NCBI GenBank assembly: GCA_045631445.1
Contig: JAZQUS010000027.1
Location: 1-10,205 of the forward strand
Reading direction: 5' to 3'
Source of the DNA: RGIG4608 sp045631445
GTDB taxonomy: Bacteria > Bacillota > Clostridia > Oscillospirales > CAG-272
Length of the DNA stretch: 10,205 nt
A program made the position numbers and the translations under genes. The notes below the pieces were generated by a model. That model did not search any database. It worked only from the letters and a program-made list of their open reading frames with translations, and was not told where the DNA came from. How positions within the stretch are numbered: position 1 is the first letter of the stretch; every line of letters starts with the position of its first letter. Of this stretch, positions 1-6,042 are shown in pieces.

Positions 1-47
1 GCCACAAAATGAGAAGCCGAGGCAATAGCCTCGGCTTTTTCATTTTG
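1..47 (+). terminator. Tail of a repeat copy plus terminator hairpin
   Basis: The first four bases (GCCA) and the following CAAAATGA match the end of the repeat copy at 1729-1740, so the window opens at the extreme 3' end of another copy of the tRNA-like repeat. A long hairpin follows: core stem GCCGAGGC (16-23) / GCCTCGGC (28-35) with an AATA loop, extended outward by AGAA opposite a T-run and by CAAAATG (5-11) / CATTTTG (41-47). The T-run at 36-40 makes it look like a Rho-independent terminator, and a second T-run follows at 51-58. The rest of this copy lies outside the window. Confidence 0.75.
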
Positions 48-248
48 CTCTTTTTTTTAGATTTAAACCCAATACCCTCATCAAGTAACATTCAGGCAAC
101 CGAAGGTTGCACTGACAAAAGCTTTGACGGTTTGCTTTAGCAAATGTGTGTCCTTATGGGACACACAAGTCAAACTTTTCACATCCGCTTCAGCGGATGT
201 AGGGGTAATCATAGGGGGTCTTTGGTTCAAGTCCAAAAAGGGGAGCCA
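48..248 (+). repeat. Full-length tRNA-3'-end-like repeat, copy A (possible structured RNA)
   Basis: This is a unit of about 200 nt homologous to 1775-1972; bases 172-248 are identical to 1896-1972. It contains a series of hairpins: GCAACC/GGTTGC (96-110), TTTGC/GCAAA (131-144), GTGTGTCC/GGACACAC (146-166) and ACATCCGC/GCGGATGT with a TTCA loop (181-200). It ends with a T-arm-like hairpin, stem TTTGG/CCAAA around loop TTCAAGT (221-237), then AAGGGGA, G and CCA (238-248), which is the layout of a tRNA 3' end with acceptor strand, discriminator and encoded CCA. No D-arm or anticodon arm can be drawn, so it is not a normal tRNA. The 5' pyrimidine tract at 48-55 can pair with 238-245, which would close the unit like a tmRNA. 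Whether it is transcribed is unknown; I see no good internal promoter. It could be a structured RNA, a mobile-element end, or a tRNA-derived repeat. Confidence 0.7.
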
Positions 249-291
249 AGAGAAAAGCACCGCAAAAGCGGTGCTTTTTTCTTGGCTTTTT
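244..291 (+). terminator. Terminator-like hairpin after repeat copy A
   Basis: A continuous stem of about 20 bp joins 244-263 to 268-287 around an AAAA loop. The core is GCACCGC/GCGGTGC and the outer part is AGCCAAG/CTTGGCT. T-runs occur at 275-280 and 287-291. The CCA of the preceding tRNA-like module (246-248) lies inside this stem, so in the full-length transcript it would be base-paired. Confidence 0.75.
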
Positions 292-313
292 CTTCTTAAA
301 CTTAAATATTCTC

Positions 314-342
314 TTGACAAAAATAAATTTGTTATATATACT
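314..342 (+). promoter_or_regulatory. Sigma-A promoter for the LRR lipoprotein gene
   Basis: The -35 box is TTGACA (314-319) and the -10 box is TATACT (337-342), separated by 17 bases. It lies about 80 bases upstream of the start codon and just after the hairpin of repeat copy A, so the gene appears to have its own transcription start. The ribosome binding site is GGGAGG (409-414), seven bases before the ATG. Confidence 0.8.
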
Positions 343-421
343 ATAAGTAGCAATTTGATTTTGAAATGGGTAGTAAATGTTATAAAAGTTATATAATATA
401 ATGATTTTGGGAGGATAAATT

Positions 422-1651
422 ATGAAAAAACTATTATCTTTTGTTTTATTGCTTACAATATTGTTATCTGCTTTAGTTTTATCATCTTGCAACAACCGCA
501 AATTTCAGGGATTTGGAACTGAATTTATATTGAATAGTGATAAAGCTTCATACACTCTTTCATATATGTATCTTGGTAAAAAGGGTGACGTTGTAATTCC
601 AAGTGAATATAATGGCTTGCCAATTACAAGAATAAGAAAGAATGTGTTCTGGAATGAGCATTATGTTGAAAATCTGACTATTCCTGCTACGGTTACTCAT
701 ATTAATGATTATGCCTTTGAAAATTGTATAAATCTTGAGAAGGTAACATTTGAGTCCGGAAGTCAACTCGAAGATATTAATAATTGCGCTTTTGCTGATT
801 GCTATTCATTAAGAGAAATTGAACTTCCAGAAAACGTTGAACATATTGGCGGAAATGCTTTTAGGAATTGCACATCCCTTGAAAGCGTACACATTCCCAA
901 GGGTGTGTCAAATCTCAACGGTGCTGCCTTTTCCGGTTGCAGCTCACTAAATAGCATAACTATTGACGAAGAAAATGAAACCTATAAAAAGGTTGGAAAT
1001 TTTATTTACGAGTTAAAGAACGATGCAAAACATCTTGCAATGTGTCTTGGAGCAGATGAGAATGGTGATCTTTTTTTGCCTGAGGATATTGATGAAATAA
1101 ATTCTGGAGCATTTACTTTATGCAAAAATGCTGATACAGTTTATTTGCACGAGGGTTTTGATGAAATTCCTCGCATTGAATGCGCAAAGGCATACGTAGT
1201 GGCAGAAGACAATCCGAATTTTTGCTCGGTTGACGGAGTGGTTTACAAAAAGGATATGTCGTATCTCGTTCATTACCCTCAATCCAAAGAGGACAAGACC
1301 TTTACCTTGCCTTCTCAAGTTATTGGAATTGACGGAGGTCTATTTGGTGCTACCGCATTTATGAACGTTAAGTATCTTGAAAATTTGATAATTCCTGAAG
1401 GAGTAAAATACATTGGTGACAGAGCTTTTTGGGGGAGTAATATAAAGTATGTTGAATTACCCAAGAGTATTGAGAACGTTGGATTCAAAGCGTTTTACGA
1501 TTGTAGTTCACTCAAGGAGATTAAATACGCGGGTACACGCCGTGAGTTTGGCTTACTTATGGATTTAATGTGGGTTAATTGTTGGGAAACACCAATCCTT
1601 AAAGCAGTTTGCTCAAACGGAACTAAGTATGTTTGGTTGGGGATTGTGTAA
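422..1651 (+). CDS. BspA-type leucine-rich-repeat surface lipoprotein
   Basis: This 409-residue protein starts with a lipoprotein signal: two lysines, a hydrophobic segment (residues 4-20) and lipobox LSSC with Cys23 as the lipidated residue. The remainder is made of BspA-like LRR_5 units of the form IP-x-V-x-x-I-x-x-x-AF-x-x-C-x-x-L-x-x-I, visible at about residues 88-110, 134-158, 158-181, 219-242, 324-346 and 346-369. A typical inter-repeat insert (VDGVVYKKDMSYLVHYPQ, 270-287) is present, and near the end the YAGTRREF motif (369-376) common in this family. It is therefore predicted to be anchored outside the cell membrane. Members of this family in gut bacteria are mostly thought to bind host, cell-wall or other surface ligands, but the ligand here is unknown. 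It is monocistronic and flanked on both sides by copies of the tRNA-like repeat, suggesting it may have been gained or moved as a cassette. Its codon use is more AT-rich than that of aspS. Confidence 0.9.
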   Translation: MKKLLSFVLLLTILLSALVLSSCNNRKFQGFGTEFILNSDKASYTLSYMYLGKKGDVVIPSEYNGLPITRIRKNVFWNEHYVENLTIPATVTHINDYAFENCINLEKVTFESGSQLEDINNCAFADCYSLREIELPENVEHIGGNAFRNCTSLESVHIPKGVSNLNGAAFSGCSSLNSITIDEENETYKKVGNFIYELKNDAKHLAMCLGADENGDLFLPEDIDEINSGAFTLCKNADTVYLHEGFDEIPRIECAKAYVVAEDNPNFCSVDGVVYKKDMSYLVHYPQSKEDKTFTLPSQVIGIDGGLFGATAFMNVKYLENLIIPEGVKYIGDRAFWGSNIKYVELPKSIENVGFKAFYDCSSLKEIKYAGTRREFGLLMDLMWVNCWETPILKAVCSNGTKYVWLGIV

Positions 1652-1732
1652 GCAATCAAATGACCGTAAGTAAAATTGGTTGCGTAGCGTGAAATCAGTG
1701 GATCTTTGGTTCAAGTCCAAAAAGGGGAGCCA
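1652..1732 (+). repeat. Shortened tRNA-3'-end-like repeat, copy C
   Basis: The last part (CTTTGG, loop TTCAAGT, CCAAA, AAGGGGAG, CCA; 1703-1732) is identical to the 3' module of copies A and B. Upstream only fragments match: AAATGACCGT (1658-1667) equals part of copy B at 1869-1878, and AATCA at 1693-1697 equals 1931-1935. The ACATCCGC hairpin and the first GCAACC/GGTTGC hairpin are missing. GCAATC (1652-1657) can pair with GGTTGC (1678-1683), giving an alternative stem. The copy begins directly at the stop codon of the LRR gene. The best reading is a decayed or internally deleted copy that may still act as 3' UTR. Confidence 0.65.
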
Positions 1733-1736
1733 CAAA

Positions 1737-1768
1737 ATGAAAACGGAGTCCAAAAGGACTCCGTTTTT
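1737..1768 (+). terminator. Terminator of the LRR lipoprotein gene (after repeat copy C)
   Basis: The stem AAAACGGAGTCC (1740-1751) / GGACTCCGTTTT (1756-1767) surrounds an AAAA loop and runs into a T-run ending at 1768. A second, outer CAAAA/TTTTG pairing (1732-1736 with 1770-1774) gives the same long-hairpin design as the other copies, with an unrelated core sequence. It is the first terminator downstream of the lipoprotein gene and so probably ends that transcript. Confidence 0.8.
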
Positions 1769-1774
1769 GTTTTG

Positions 1775-1972
1775 CTTCTTTTATTTGGGTTTAAACCAAA
1801 TACTCTCATCAAGTAACAGGTAGGCAACCGAAGGTTGCTCTGACAAAAGTTTTGCGGTTTGCTTTAGCAAATGACCGTTGTAAAACGGGCAAGTGAAACT
1901 TTTCACATCCGCTTCAGCGGATGTAGGGGTAATCATAGGGGGTCTTTGGTTCAAGTCCAAAAAGGGGAGCCA
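1775..1972 (+). repeat. Full-length tRNA-3'-end-like repeat, copy B (possible structured RNA)
   Basis: This copy is homologous to 48-248 and identical to it over the last 77 bases. Hairpins are GCAACC/GGTTGC (1824-1838), TTTGC/GCAAA (1858-1871), CCGTT/AACGG (1875-1888) and ACATCCGC/GCGGATGT (1905-1924), followed by the T-arm-like hairpin (1945-1961) and an acceptor-like strand with encoded CCA (1962-1972). The third hairpin is at the same place as in copy A but has a completely different paired sequence, so the fold rather than the sequence is kept there. The pyrimidine tract 1775-1782 can pair with 1962-1969. No promoter is evident. It follows the terminator of copy C directly, so copies C and B form a tandem pair, as do the window-start remnant and copy A. 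Confidence 0.7.
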
Positions 1973-1981
1973 TTTAGAAAT

Positions 1982-2019
1982 AATACGAACCATGAGCATT
2001 CAGGGTTCGTATTGTTGTT
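1982..2019 (+). terminator. Hairpin after repeat copy B, possible two-way terminator
   Basis: AATACGAACC (1982-1991) pairs perfectly with GGTTCGTATT (2004-2013), and a small inner TGA/TCA pairing closes the loop. It occupies the position of the terminator hairpins after the other copies, but the downstream T-tract is interrupted (TGTTGTT). It could also stop the minus-strand gene that ends at 2097, where the flanking tract is again weak. Confidence 0.5.
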
Positions 2020-2037
2020 AAAAGAAAACCACGTGAT

Positions 2038-2069
2038 AATGAAGCCAACTAATCGTTGTTCACTTCATT
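2038..2069. repeat. Small inverted repeat between copy B and the minus-strand gene
   Basis: AATGAAG (2038-2044) and CTTCATT (2063-2069) form a perfect 7-bp inverted repeat with an 18-base loop. Read on the minus strand it is followed, after a short gap, by a TTTTCTTTT tract at about 2020-2029, so it may help terminate the gene at 2097-2567. Apart from this and the hairpin at 1982-2019, I see nothing in 2020-2096. Confidence 0.3.
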
Positions 2070-2096
2070 GGCGGGTGGATTTGTATTATGTATAAA

Positions 2097-2567
2097 TTAC
2101 TGTGCATTTTTAACGTCAAATGAGTAGATTCCCATTCCGTTTTCGTCACTAAGAAGGAGAATTGTTGTGTTGAGGGGGACACCTGCAACGGTGATTACAA
2201 CAGTTACCTCGTAAACATTACCGCCGAGCTCTTCGTCGCCGAACTTGAATTTGGGAGTGGAAAAACTGCCAACAGAAACATTTGCAGTTGAAAGATCTTC
2301 AATGTTGAGAGCTTTAATTGCTTCGTTTTCTTTAATTTGGTCTACAATTGATTCCTTATCAAGATTGGATTTGGGGTGAATGAGGTCTTCCGCTTCTTGC
2401 ATGGCTGCGGCTTTATCGGGCATTTTTGCGAGTTCAGAGATAGTTTCTCCAATTTCAACTGCTCTTCCAATATCACGCGCGATGGTTACCACATTAGTGC
2501 AACTGCAAATGGAAAGTGTGAGAGCAAGCACGATAATAGTAAGAATAATTTTTGCTATGGTTTTCAT
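2097..2567 (-). CDS. Small predicted lipoprotein of unknown function
   Basis: This is a 156-residue protein when begun at the ATG at 2567. That start is preferred over an in-frame ATG at 2633 because AAAGGAGA lies just upstream of it and a lipoprotein signal follows at once, and because 2633 lies inside the promoter region. Residues 4-20 are hydrophobic and lead into ICSC, with Cys23 the likely lipidated residue. The mature part has a helical, charged first half (about 30-95, rich in Asp, Glu, Lys and Ala) and a beta-rich second half (95-150) with alternating hydrophobic residues such as VYEVTVVITVAGVPL (118-132). No catalytic motif is visible and I do not recognise the family. It stands alone on the minus strand with its own promoter. 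Confidence 0.8.
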   Translation of the reverse strand: MKTIAKIILTIIVLALTLSICSCTNVVTIARDIGRAVEIGETISELAKMPDKAAAMQEAEDLIHPKSNLDKESIVDQIKENEAIKALNIEDLSTANVSVGSFSTPKFKFGDEELGGNVYEVTVVITVAGVPLNTTILLLSDENGMGIYSFDVKNAQ

Positions 2568-2621
2568 AATTCTTTCTCCTTTAATCGTTTCTTCATTAGC
2601 TGATGAAACATTTGCATTTTT

Positions 2622-2650
2622 AATATAGCACAAATTTTTTTGTTTGTCAA
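2622..2650 (-). promoter_or_regulatory. Sigma-A promoter for the small lipoprotein gene
   Basis: On the minus strand TTGACA (complement of 2645-2650) and TATATT (complement of 2622-2627) are separated by exactly 17 bases. The leader to the chosen start at 2567 is about 50 bases and contains the ribosome binding site AAAGGAGA. Confidence 0.75.
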
Positions 2651-2700
2651 TTAAATAGTTCCAAAATGCAAATAATTAATTTTATAGAGATTATTTAAAG

Positions 2701-2729
2701 TTGACAACTGCATTTTTGTGTGATAAAAT
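2701..2729 (+). promoter_or_regulatory. Sigma-A promoter for the MFS-GH2 operon
   Basis: TTGACA (2701-2706) and TAAAAT (2724-2729) are separated by 17 bases, about 28 bases before the transporter start codon. No obvious operator palindrome or cre-like site overlaps it, so regulation by the sugar is not visible here. Confidence 0.75.
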
Positions 2730-2756
2730 ATAAATATAAAAAACATGGAGGTTGTT

Positions 2757-4055
2757 ATGAAGACAAAACTTAGTAAAAAATTTTGGATTGCCTTGACGCT
2801 TTTTAGTCTTGTAGGACAGATTGCATGGGTAATTGAAAATATGTATCTTAACGTATTTATTTATGATATGTTCCAGGCGAGTGCCGAGGATATTTCAACA
2901 ATGGTTGCGGCGAGTGCTATCGCGGCTACTCTTACCACAATATTTATTGGTGCGCTTTCTGACAGAGTTGGAAAGAGAAAGCTCTTTATTTGCGGTGGTT
3001 ATATTCTTTGGGGTGTTTCCATTCTTGGTTTTGCGCTTGTTAGAGCGGATATTCTTGCTCCCCTTGTAGCAGACGGTGTGAGCGTTGCGGCTCTTGGAAT
3101 TACACTCGTTATAATTCTTGACTGCGTTATGACATTCTTTGGCTCATCTGCAAACGATGCGGCATTTAACGCGTGGCTCACTGACTCTACTGATGACACA
3201 AATCGCGGTTCTGCCGAGGGTATCAACTCTATGATGCCACTTGTTGCAATTTTGGTTGTATTTGGCGGATTTATGTTTATTCCCAAAGAGGGCAATCCTG
3301 CATATTGGCCTACAGTATTTACAATTATAGGTCTTGCGGTATTGGCTATTGGTATTATTGGTATTTTTGTTATCGAAGATCCCAAGCTTAAACCCTCTGA
3401 AACAGGATATTTGCGCAATATCGTTCACGGATTTTTGCCTTCTACAATAAAGCAGAACGTTTCTCTTTATATTTATCTTGCTTGCTTTATTGTTTTCAAT
3501 ATTTCAATTCAAATTTTTATGCCATATCTCATTCTTTATTATGAAAAGTCACTTGGTATGGCAGATTACGTATTTATTATGGCTCCTGCCATTGTAATTG
3601 CTTCTGTTGTGACAGCATTTTGGGGTAAGGTTTACGACAAGAGGGGCTTTAAGTTTTCTTATGCAATTTCATTTGCATGGCTCTGCTCTGGATACGTTGT
3701 GCTTTATCTTTTCAAAAATACTGCGCTCGTGTTTATTGGATCTCTCCTTATGATGAGTGGTTACCTTGCTTCTATGGCGGTATTTGGCGCGAAGGTTAGA
3801 GATCTTACACCTGAAGGTAAGTCCGGTATGTTCCAGGGCGTTCGTATTTTCTCGCAGGTGCTTGTTCCCGGTGTAATCGGTCCAAAGATTGGCTCTTGGA
3901 TTTTGCGCAATGCCGATATGGTTGAAAATGCAGATGGCACTAAGTCATTTATCCCTAATCAAAATATTTTCTTGGGTGCTCTTGTTGCAGCTGCGGTTGC
4001 TATGGTTGTTATGATACTTTGCAAAAAGCCAATTGCAGAGAAGAAGGAGAATTGA
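2757..4055 (+). CDS. MFS transporter, probable sugar/glycoside importer
   Basis: A 432-residue integral membrane protein with about 12 hydrophobic segments. I start it at the ATG at 2757: the in-frame ATG at 2745 overlaps the ribosome binding site TGGAGG (2746-2751), which sits five bases before 2757. The MFS motif A appears as GALSDRVGKRK (residues 65-75) in the loop between helices 2 and 3, and a related WGKVYDKRG occurs in the second half, as expected for two six-helix bundles. The overall style resembles sugar-transporting MFS proteins found beside glycosidases in Clostridia. It is followed after one base by a GH2 glycosidase, so the likely cargo is a small glycoside or disaccharide that the enzyme then cleaves. 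The substrate cannot be read from the sequence, and a drug-efflux role is less likely given this neighbour. Confidence 0.85.
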   Translation: MKTKLSKKFWIALTLFSLVGQIAWVIENMYLNVFIYDMFQASAEDISTMVAASAIAATLTTIFIGALSDRVGKRKLFICGGYILWGVSILGFALVRADILAPLVADGVSVAALGITLVIILDCVMTFFGSSANDAAFNAWLTDSTDDTNRGSAEGINSMMPLVAILVVFGGFMFIPKEGNPAYWPTVFTIIGLAVLAIGIIGIFVIEDPKLKPSETGYLRNIVHGFLPSTIKQNVSLYIYLACFIVFNISIQIFMPYLILYYEKSLGMADYVFIMAPAIVIASVVTAFWGKVYDKRGFKFSYAISFAWLCSGYVVLYLFKNTALVFIGSLLMMSGYLASMAVFGAKVRDLTPEGKSGMFQGVRIFSQVLVPGVIGPKIGSWILRNADMVENADGTKSFIPNQNIFLGALVAAAVAMVVMILCKKPIAEKKEN

Positions 4056-4056
4056 T

Positions 4057-5778
4057 ATGTCAAAAAAGAATATGATTTTAAATAAATACCTCAAAACTCC
4101 TTTCGAAAGTGATACAACTTCAAGTTGGGACGTATATCCTCGCCCCAATTTCAAAAGGGACTCCTATCTTTGCCTCAACGGTGAGTGGAAGCTCTCCGTT
4201 AGCACAAAGGATGGAAAAAGAAGAGAACTTGGCAAAATTAAAGTGCCATTTGCTCCTGAAACTCGTCTTTCGGGTATTTTCCGCGACAAATGTGATTGCG
4301 AGAAGTACTTTTATGAGAGGGATGTTGAGTTCGCACCCGATTTTAATAAGGGTAGGGTTTTGCTCCATTTTGGTGCGGTAGACCAGATTTGTCGAGTATT
4401 CGTTAATAGAGAATTTGTTTGTGATCACGTTGGCGGTTATTTGCCATTTTCTGCAGATATTACTGCACATTTGAGAGCAGGAAAGAACACTATTGCCCTT
4501 GAGGTTACTGATAAGCTCGACAAGGAGCTTGCATATGGAAAGCAAAGAAAAGATAGGGGCGGTATGTGGTACACACCTGTTTCGGGTATTTGGCAGACTG
4601 TTTGGTGTGAGAGCGTTCCAACAAACTATATAAAGGGAATTAAAATCACTCCTAATTTGTATTCCGTGATGGTTGATGTAGATGCACCCGCGGGTGAAAA
4701 GGTGCTTACGTTTAATAACGTGGAGTATAGATTTGACGGAAATTCTATTAGAGTGTTGGTTGACGATGCGATAAATTGGACGCCCGATAATCCTCATTTG
4801 TATGATTTTACTCTTCAATACGGCGAGGACAAGATTGAGTCCTATTTTGCCCTCCGCACGGTTTCTATTGAGGAAAGAAATGGAAAGTCATTCATCTGCT
4901 TGAACGGTAAGCCGATTCTTTGTCACGGTCTTCTTGATCAAGGGTATTATGCGGACGGAATTTATCTTCCTGCAACTCCCAAGGGCTTTGAATTTGATAT
5001 TCTCGAAATGAAGAAGCTCGGATTTAATATGCTTCGAAAACATATCAAAATTGAGCCGCAGTTGTTCTATTATTATTGTGATAAATACGGTATGCTCGTA
5101 TTTCAAGATATGGTTAATAGCGGTAAATATCACTATTTTGTTGACACGATTTTGCCAAACGTCGGCATTAAGAGATGGCGCGATCGCGGTGCTAGCAAGG
5201 CAAGAAAAGAAGCCTTTGAACGTGATGCGAGAGAAACTATTGACTTGCTTTACAATCACCCCTCCGTTATTTATTACACAATTTTCAATGAGGGTTGGGG
5301 ACAGTATGAGGCGGATAGAAATTATCTTGAACTTAAAGAGTATGACCCCACGCGCGTTTACGATGCAACGTCGGGTTGGTTCTGGGAAAAGCACAGTGAT
5401 GTTCATTCCGAGCATATCTATATGAGAAAGCTTAAGCTTAAGGCAAGAAAGGGTAGACCCCTTGTGCTTTCTGAGTTCGGTGGTTACTGTTGGAAGGAGA
5501 GAAGACATTCCTTCAATCTTGACAACACATATAGCTACAAGAATTTTAAGAGTATTGAGGATTTTGAAAATGCCTTCGTTTCTCTTTATGATAATCAGGT
5601 TATTCCTTATATCAAAAGAGAGGGACTTTGTGCTCTTGTTTATACTCAGGTTAGTGATGTTGAAGACGAAACCAACGGACTTTTGACCTATGACAGACAA
5701 ATGTTAAAGGTTAATCCTGATACCGTTAAGGCAATGAGTGATAGACTCTATAAAGCTTTTGAAGAAACGGTTAAATAA
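4057..5778 (+). CDS. Glycoside hydrolase family 2 (beta-galactosidase/glucuronidase-like)
   Basis: A 573-residue cytoplasmic enzyme with no signal peptide. The start at 4057 is supported by AAGGAG (4044-4049) seven bases upstream; it lies one base after the transporter stop, which points to a shared transcript and translational coupling. The N-terminal sugar-binding jelly-roll covers about residues 35-190 (LNGEWKLSV, then VLLHFGAVDQICRVFVN), an immunoglobulin-like middle domain about 190-270, and a TIM barrel from about 275. The proposed acid/base is Glu412 in FNEGWGQ and the nucleophile Glu473 in LSEFGGYCW, both in the expected GH2 places. The tail motif TQVSDVEDETNGLLTYDR (530-547) is typical of one GH2 group of gut bacteria. 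At 573 residues it is close to beta-glucuronidase size and much shorter than LacZ. The exact sugar (galactoside, glucuronide, mannoside or other) is not determined. Confidence 0.92.
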   Translation: MSKKNMILNKYLKTPFESDTTSSWDVYPRPNFKRDSYLCLNGEWKLSVSTKDGKRRELGKIKVPFAPETRLSGIFRDKCDCEKYFYERDVEFAPDFNKGRVLLHFGAVDQICRVFVNREFVCDHVGGYLPFSADITAHLRAGKNTIALEVTDKLDKELAYGKQRKDRGGMWYTPVSGIWQTVWCESVPTNYIKGIKITPNLYSVMVDVDAPAGEKVLTFNNVEYRFDGNSIRVLVDDAINWTPDNPHLYDFTLQYGEDKIESYFALRTVSIEERNGKSFICLNGKPILCHGLLDQGYYADGIYLPATPKGFEFDILEMKKLGFNMLRKHIKIEPQLFYYYCDKYGMLVFQDMVNSGKYHYFVDTILPNVGIKRWRDRGASKARKEAFERDARETIDLLYNHPSVIYYTIFNEGWGQYEADRNYLELKEYDPTRVYDATSGWFWEKHSDVHSEHIYMRKLKLKARKGRPLVLSEFGGYCWKERRHSFNLDNTYSYKNFKSIEDFENAFVSLYDNQVIPYIKREGLCALVYTQVSDVEDETNGLLTYDRQMLKVNPDTVKAMSDRLYKAFEETVK

Positions 5779-5784
5779 TATTAA

Positions 5785-5811
5785 AGCTCACTCGAAAGAG
5801 TGGGCTTTTTT
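5785..5811 (+). terminator. Rho-independent terminator of the MFS-GH2 operon
   Basis: AGCTCACTC (5785-5793) pairs with GAGTGGGCT (5798-5806) around a GAAA loop, nine pairs including one G-T, followed by a run of six T ending at 5811. It lies seven bases after the GH2 stop codon. Confidence 0.9.
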
Positions 5812-5913
5812 GATAAATTGGGATTGTTGGGGAAGTTAGTTAAGTACCAATTTGTCGCTTTTTGAAAAAAGCTTGGCAAAAACTTTTAATCGTGTTAAAG
5901 CAAACAAATTCCG

Positions 5914-5962
5914 AGCAACGCGCGTGACTCACTTCTGACTATCCGACAAATCAAAATTTGAA
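5914..5962. repeat. Dispersed repeat, copy 1 (CCGACAAATCAAAATTTGAA)
   Basis: Bases 5943-5962 match 6923-6942 at 19 of 20 positions. Upstream of both there is weaker similarity (GCGCGTGACTCA here, GCGCGGAGTCA there). The core TCAAA-A-TTTGA is itself a palindrome. The two copies lie on either side of the ywaF-like gene in the same orientation. It may belong to a small dispersed repeat family in this genome; I cannot name it. The rest of 5812-5995 shows no gene. Confidence 0.45.
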
Positions 5963-5995
5963 GTTCAATTTTCATTGAGTTGAAAAGTAAAAAAC

Positions 5996-6026
5996 AAAAG
6001 GTTATCCTAAATAGGGATAACCTTTT
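5996..6026. terminator. Two-way terminator, mainly for the ywaF-like gene
   Basis: AAAAGGTTATCC (5996-6007) pairs with GGATAACCTTTT (6015-6026). On the minus strand, which ends the gene at 6043, the stem is followed by TTTTGTTTTTT, a good terminator. On the plus strand it ends in TTTTT, so it could stop transcription from either side. Confidence 0.8.
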
Positions 6027-6042
6027 TATGTATCGCAATAAT

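Noticed and set aside
172..248. Complete tRNA gene ending at the encoded CCA
   Set aside because: The T-arm and acceptor strand fit, but the bases upstream form a perfect ACATCCGC/GCGGATGT hairpin and give no D-arm, no five-pair anticodon stem and no normal seven-pair 5' acceptor strand.
81..353. Minus-strand reading frame with a DLNQRPP-type peptide, repeated at 1781-1999
   Set aside because: It is the antisense reading of the tRNA-like 3' module (GGACTTGAACC...). Its conservation is explained by the identical DNA of the repeat, it lacks a proper ribosome binding site, and the two frames differ at both ends.
1..2019. CRISPR array or integron attC sites
   Set aside because: Copies are about 200 nt, only four in number, with a gene of 1.2 kb between them and no spacer regularity; no attC core-site pattern or integrase is visible.
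1871..2095. Plus-strand frame across repeat copy B and downstream sequence
   Set aside because: It runs through hairpins and a terminator, has no ribosome binding site and does not resemble a protein.
2568..2633. Upstream ATG at 2633 for the small lipoprotein
   Set aside because: It would place 22 residues before the lipoprotein signal and overlaps the -10 region of the promoter; the ATG at 2567 has the AAAGGAGA site.
4033..4056. Upstream ATG at 4033 for the GH2 protein
   Set aside because: It lies inside the transporter gene without a ribosome binding site, while AAGGAG at 4044-4049 fits the ATG at 4057.
4888..5700. Long minus-strand open frame opposite the GH2 gene
   Set aside because: It is a shadow of the GH2 coding strand, whose domains and catalytic residues are clear; no ribosome binding site or family resemblance.
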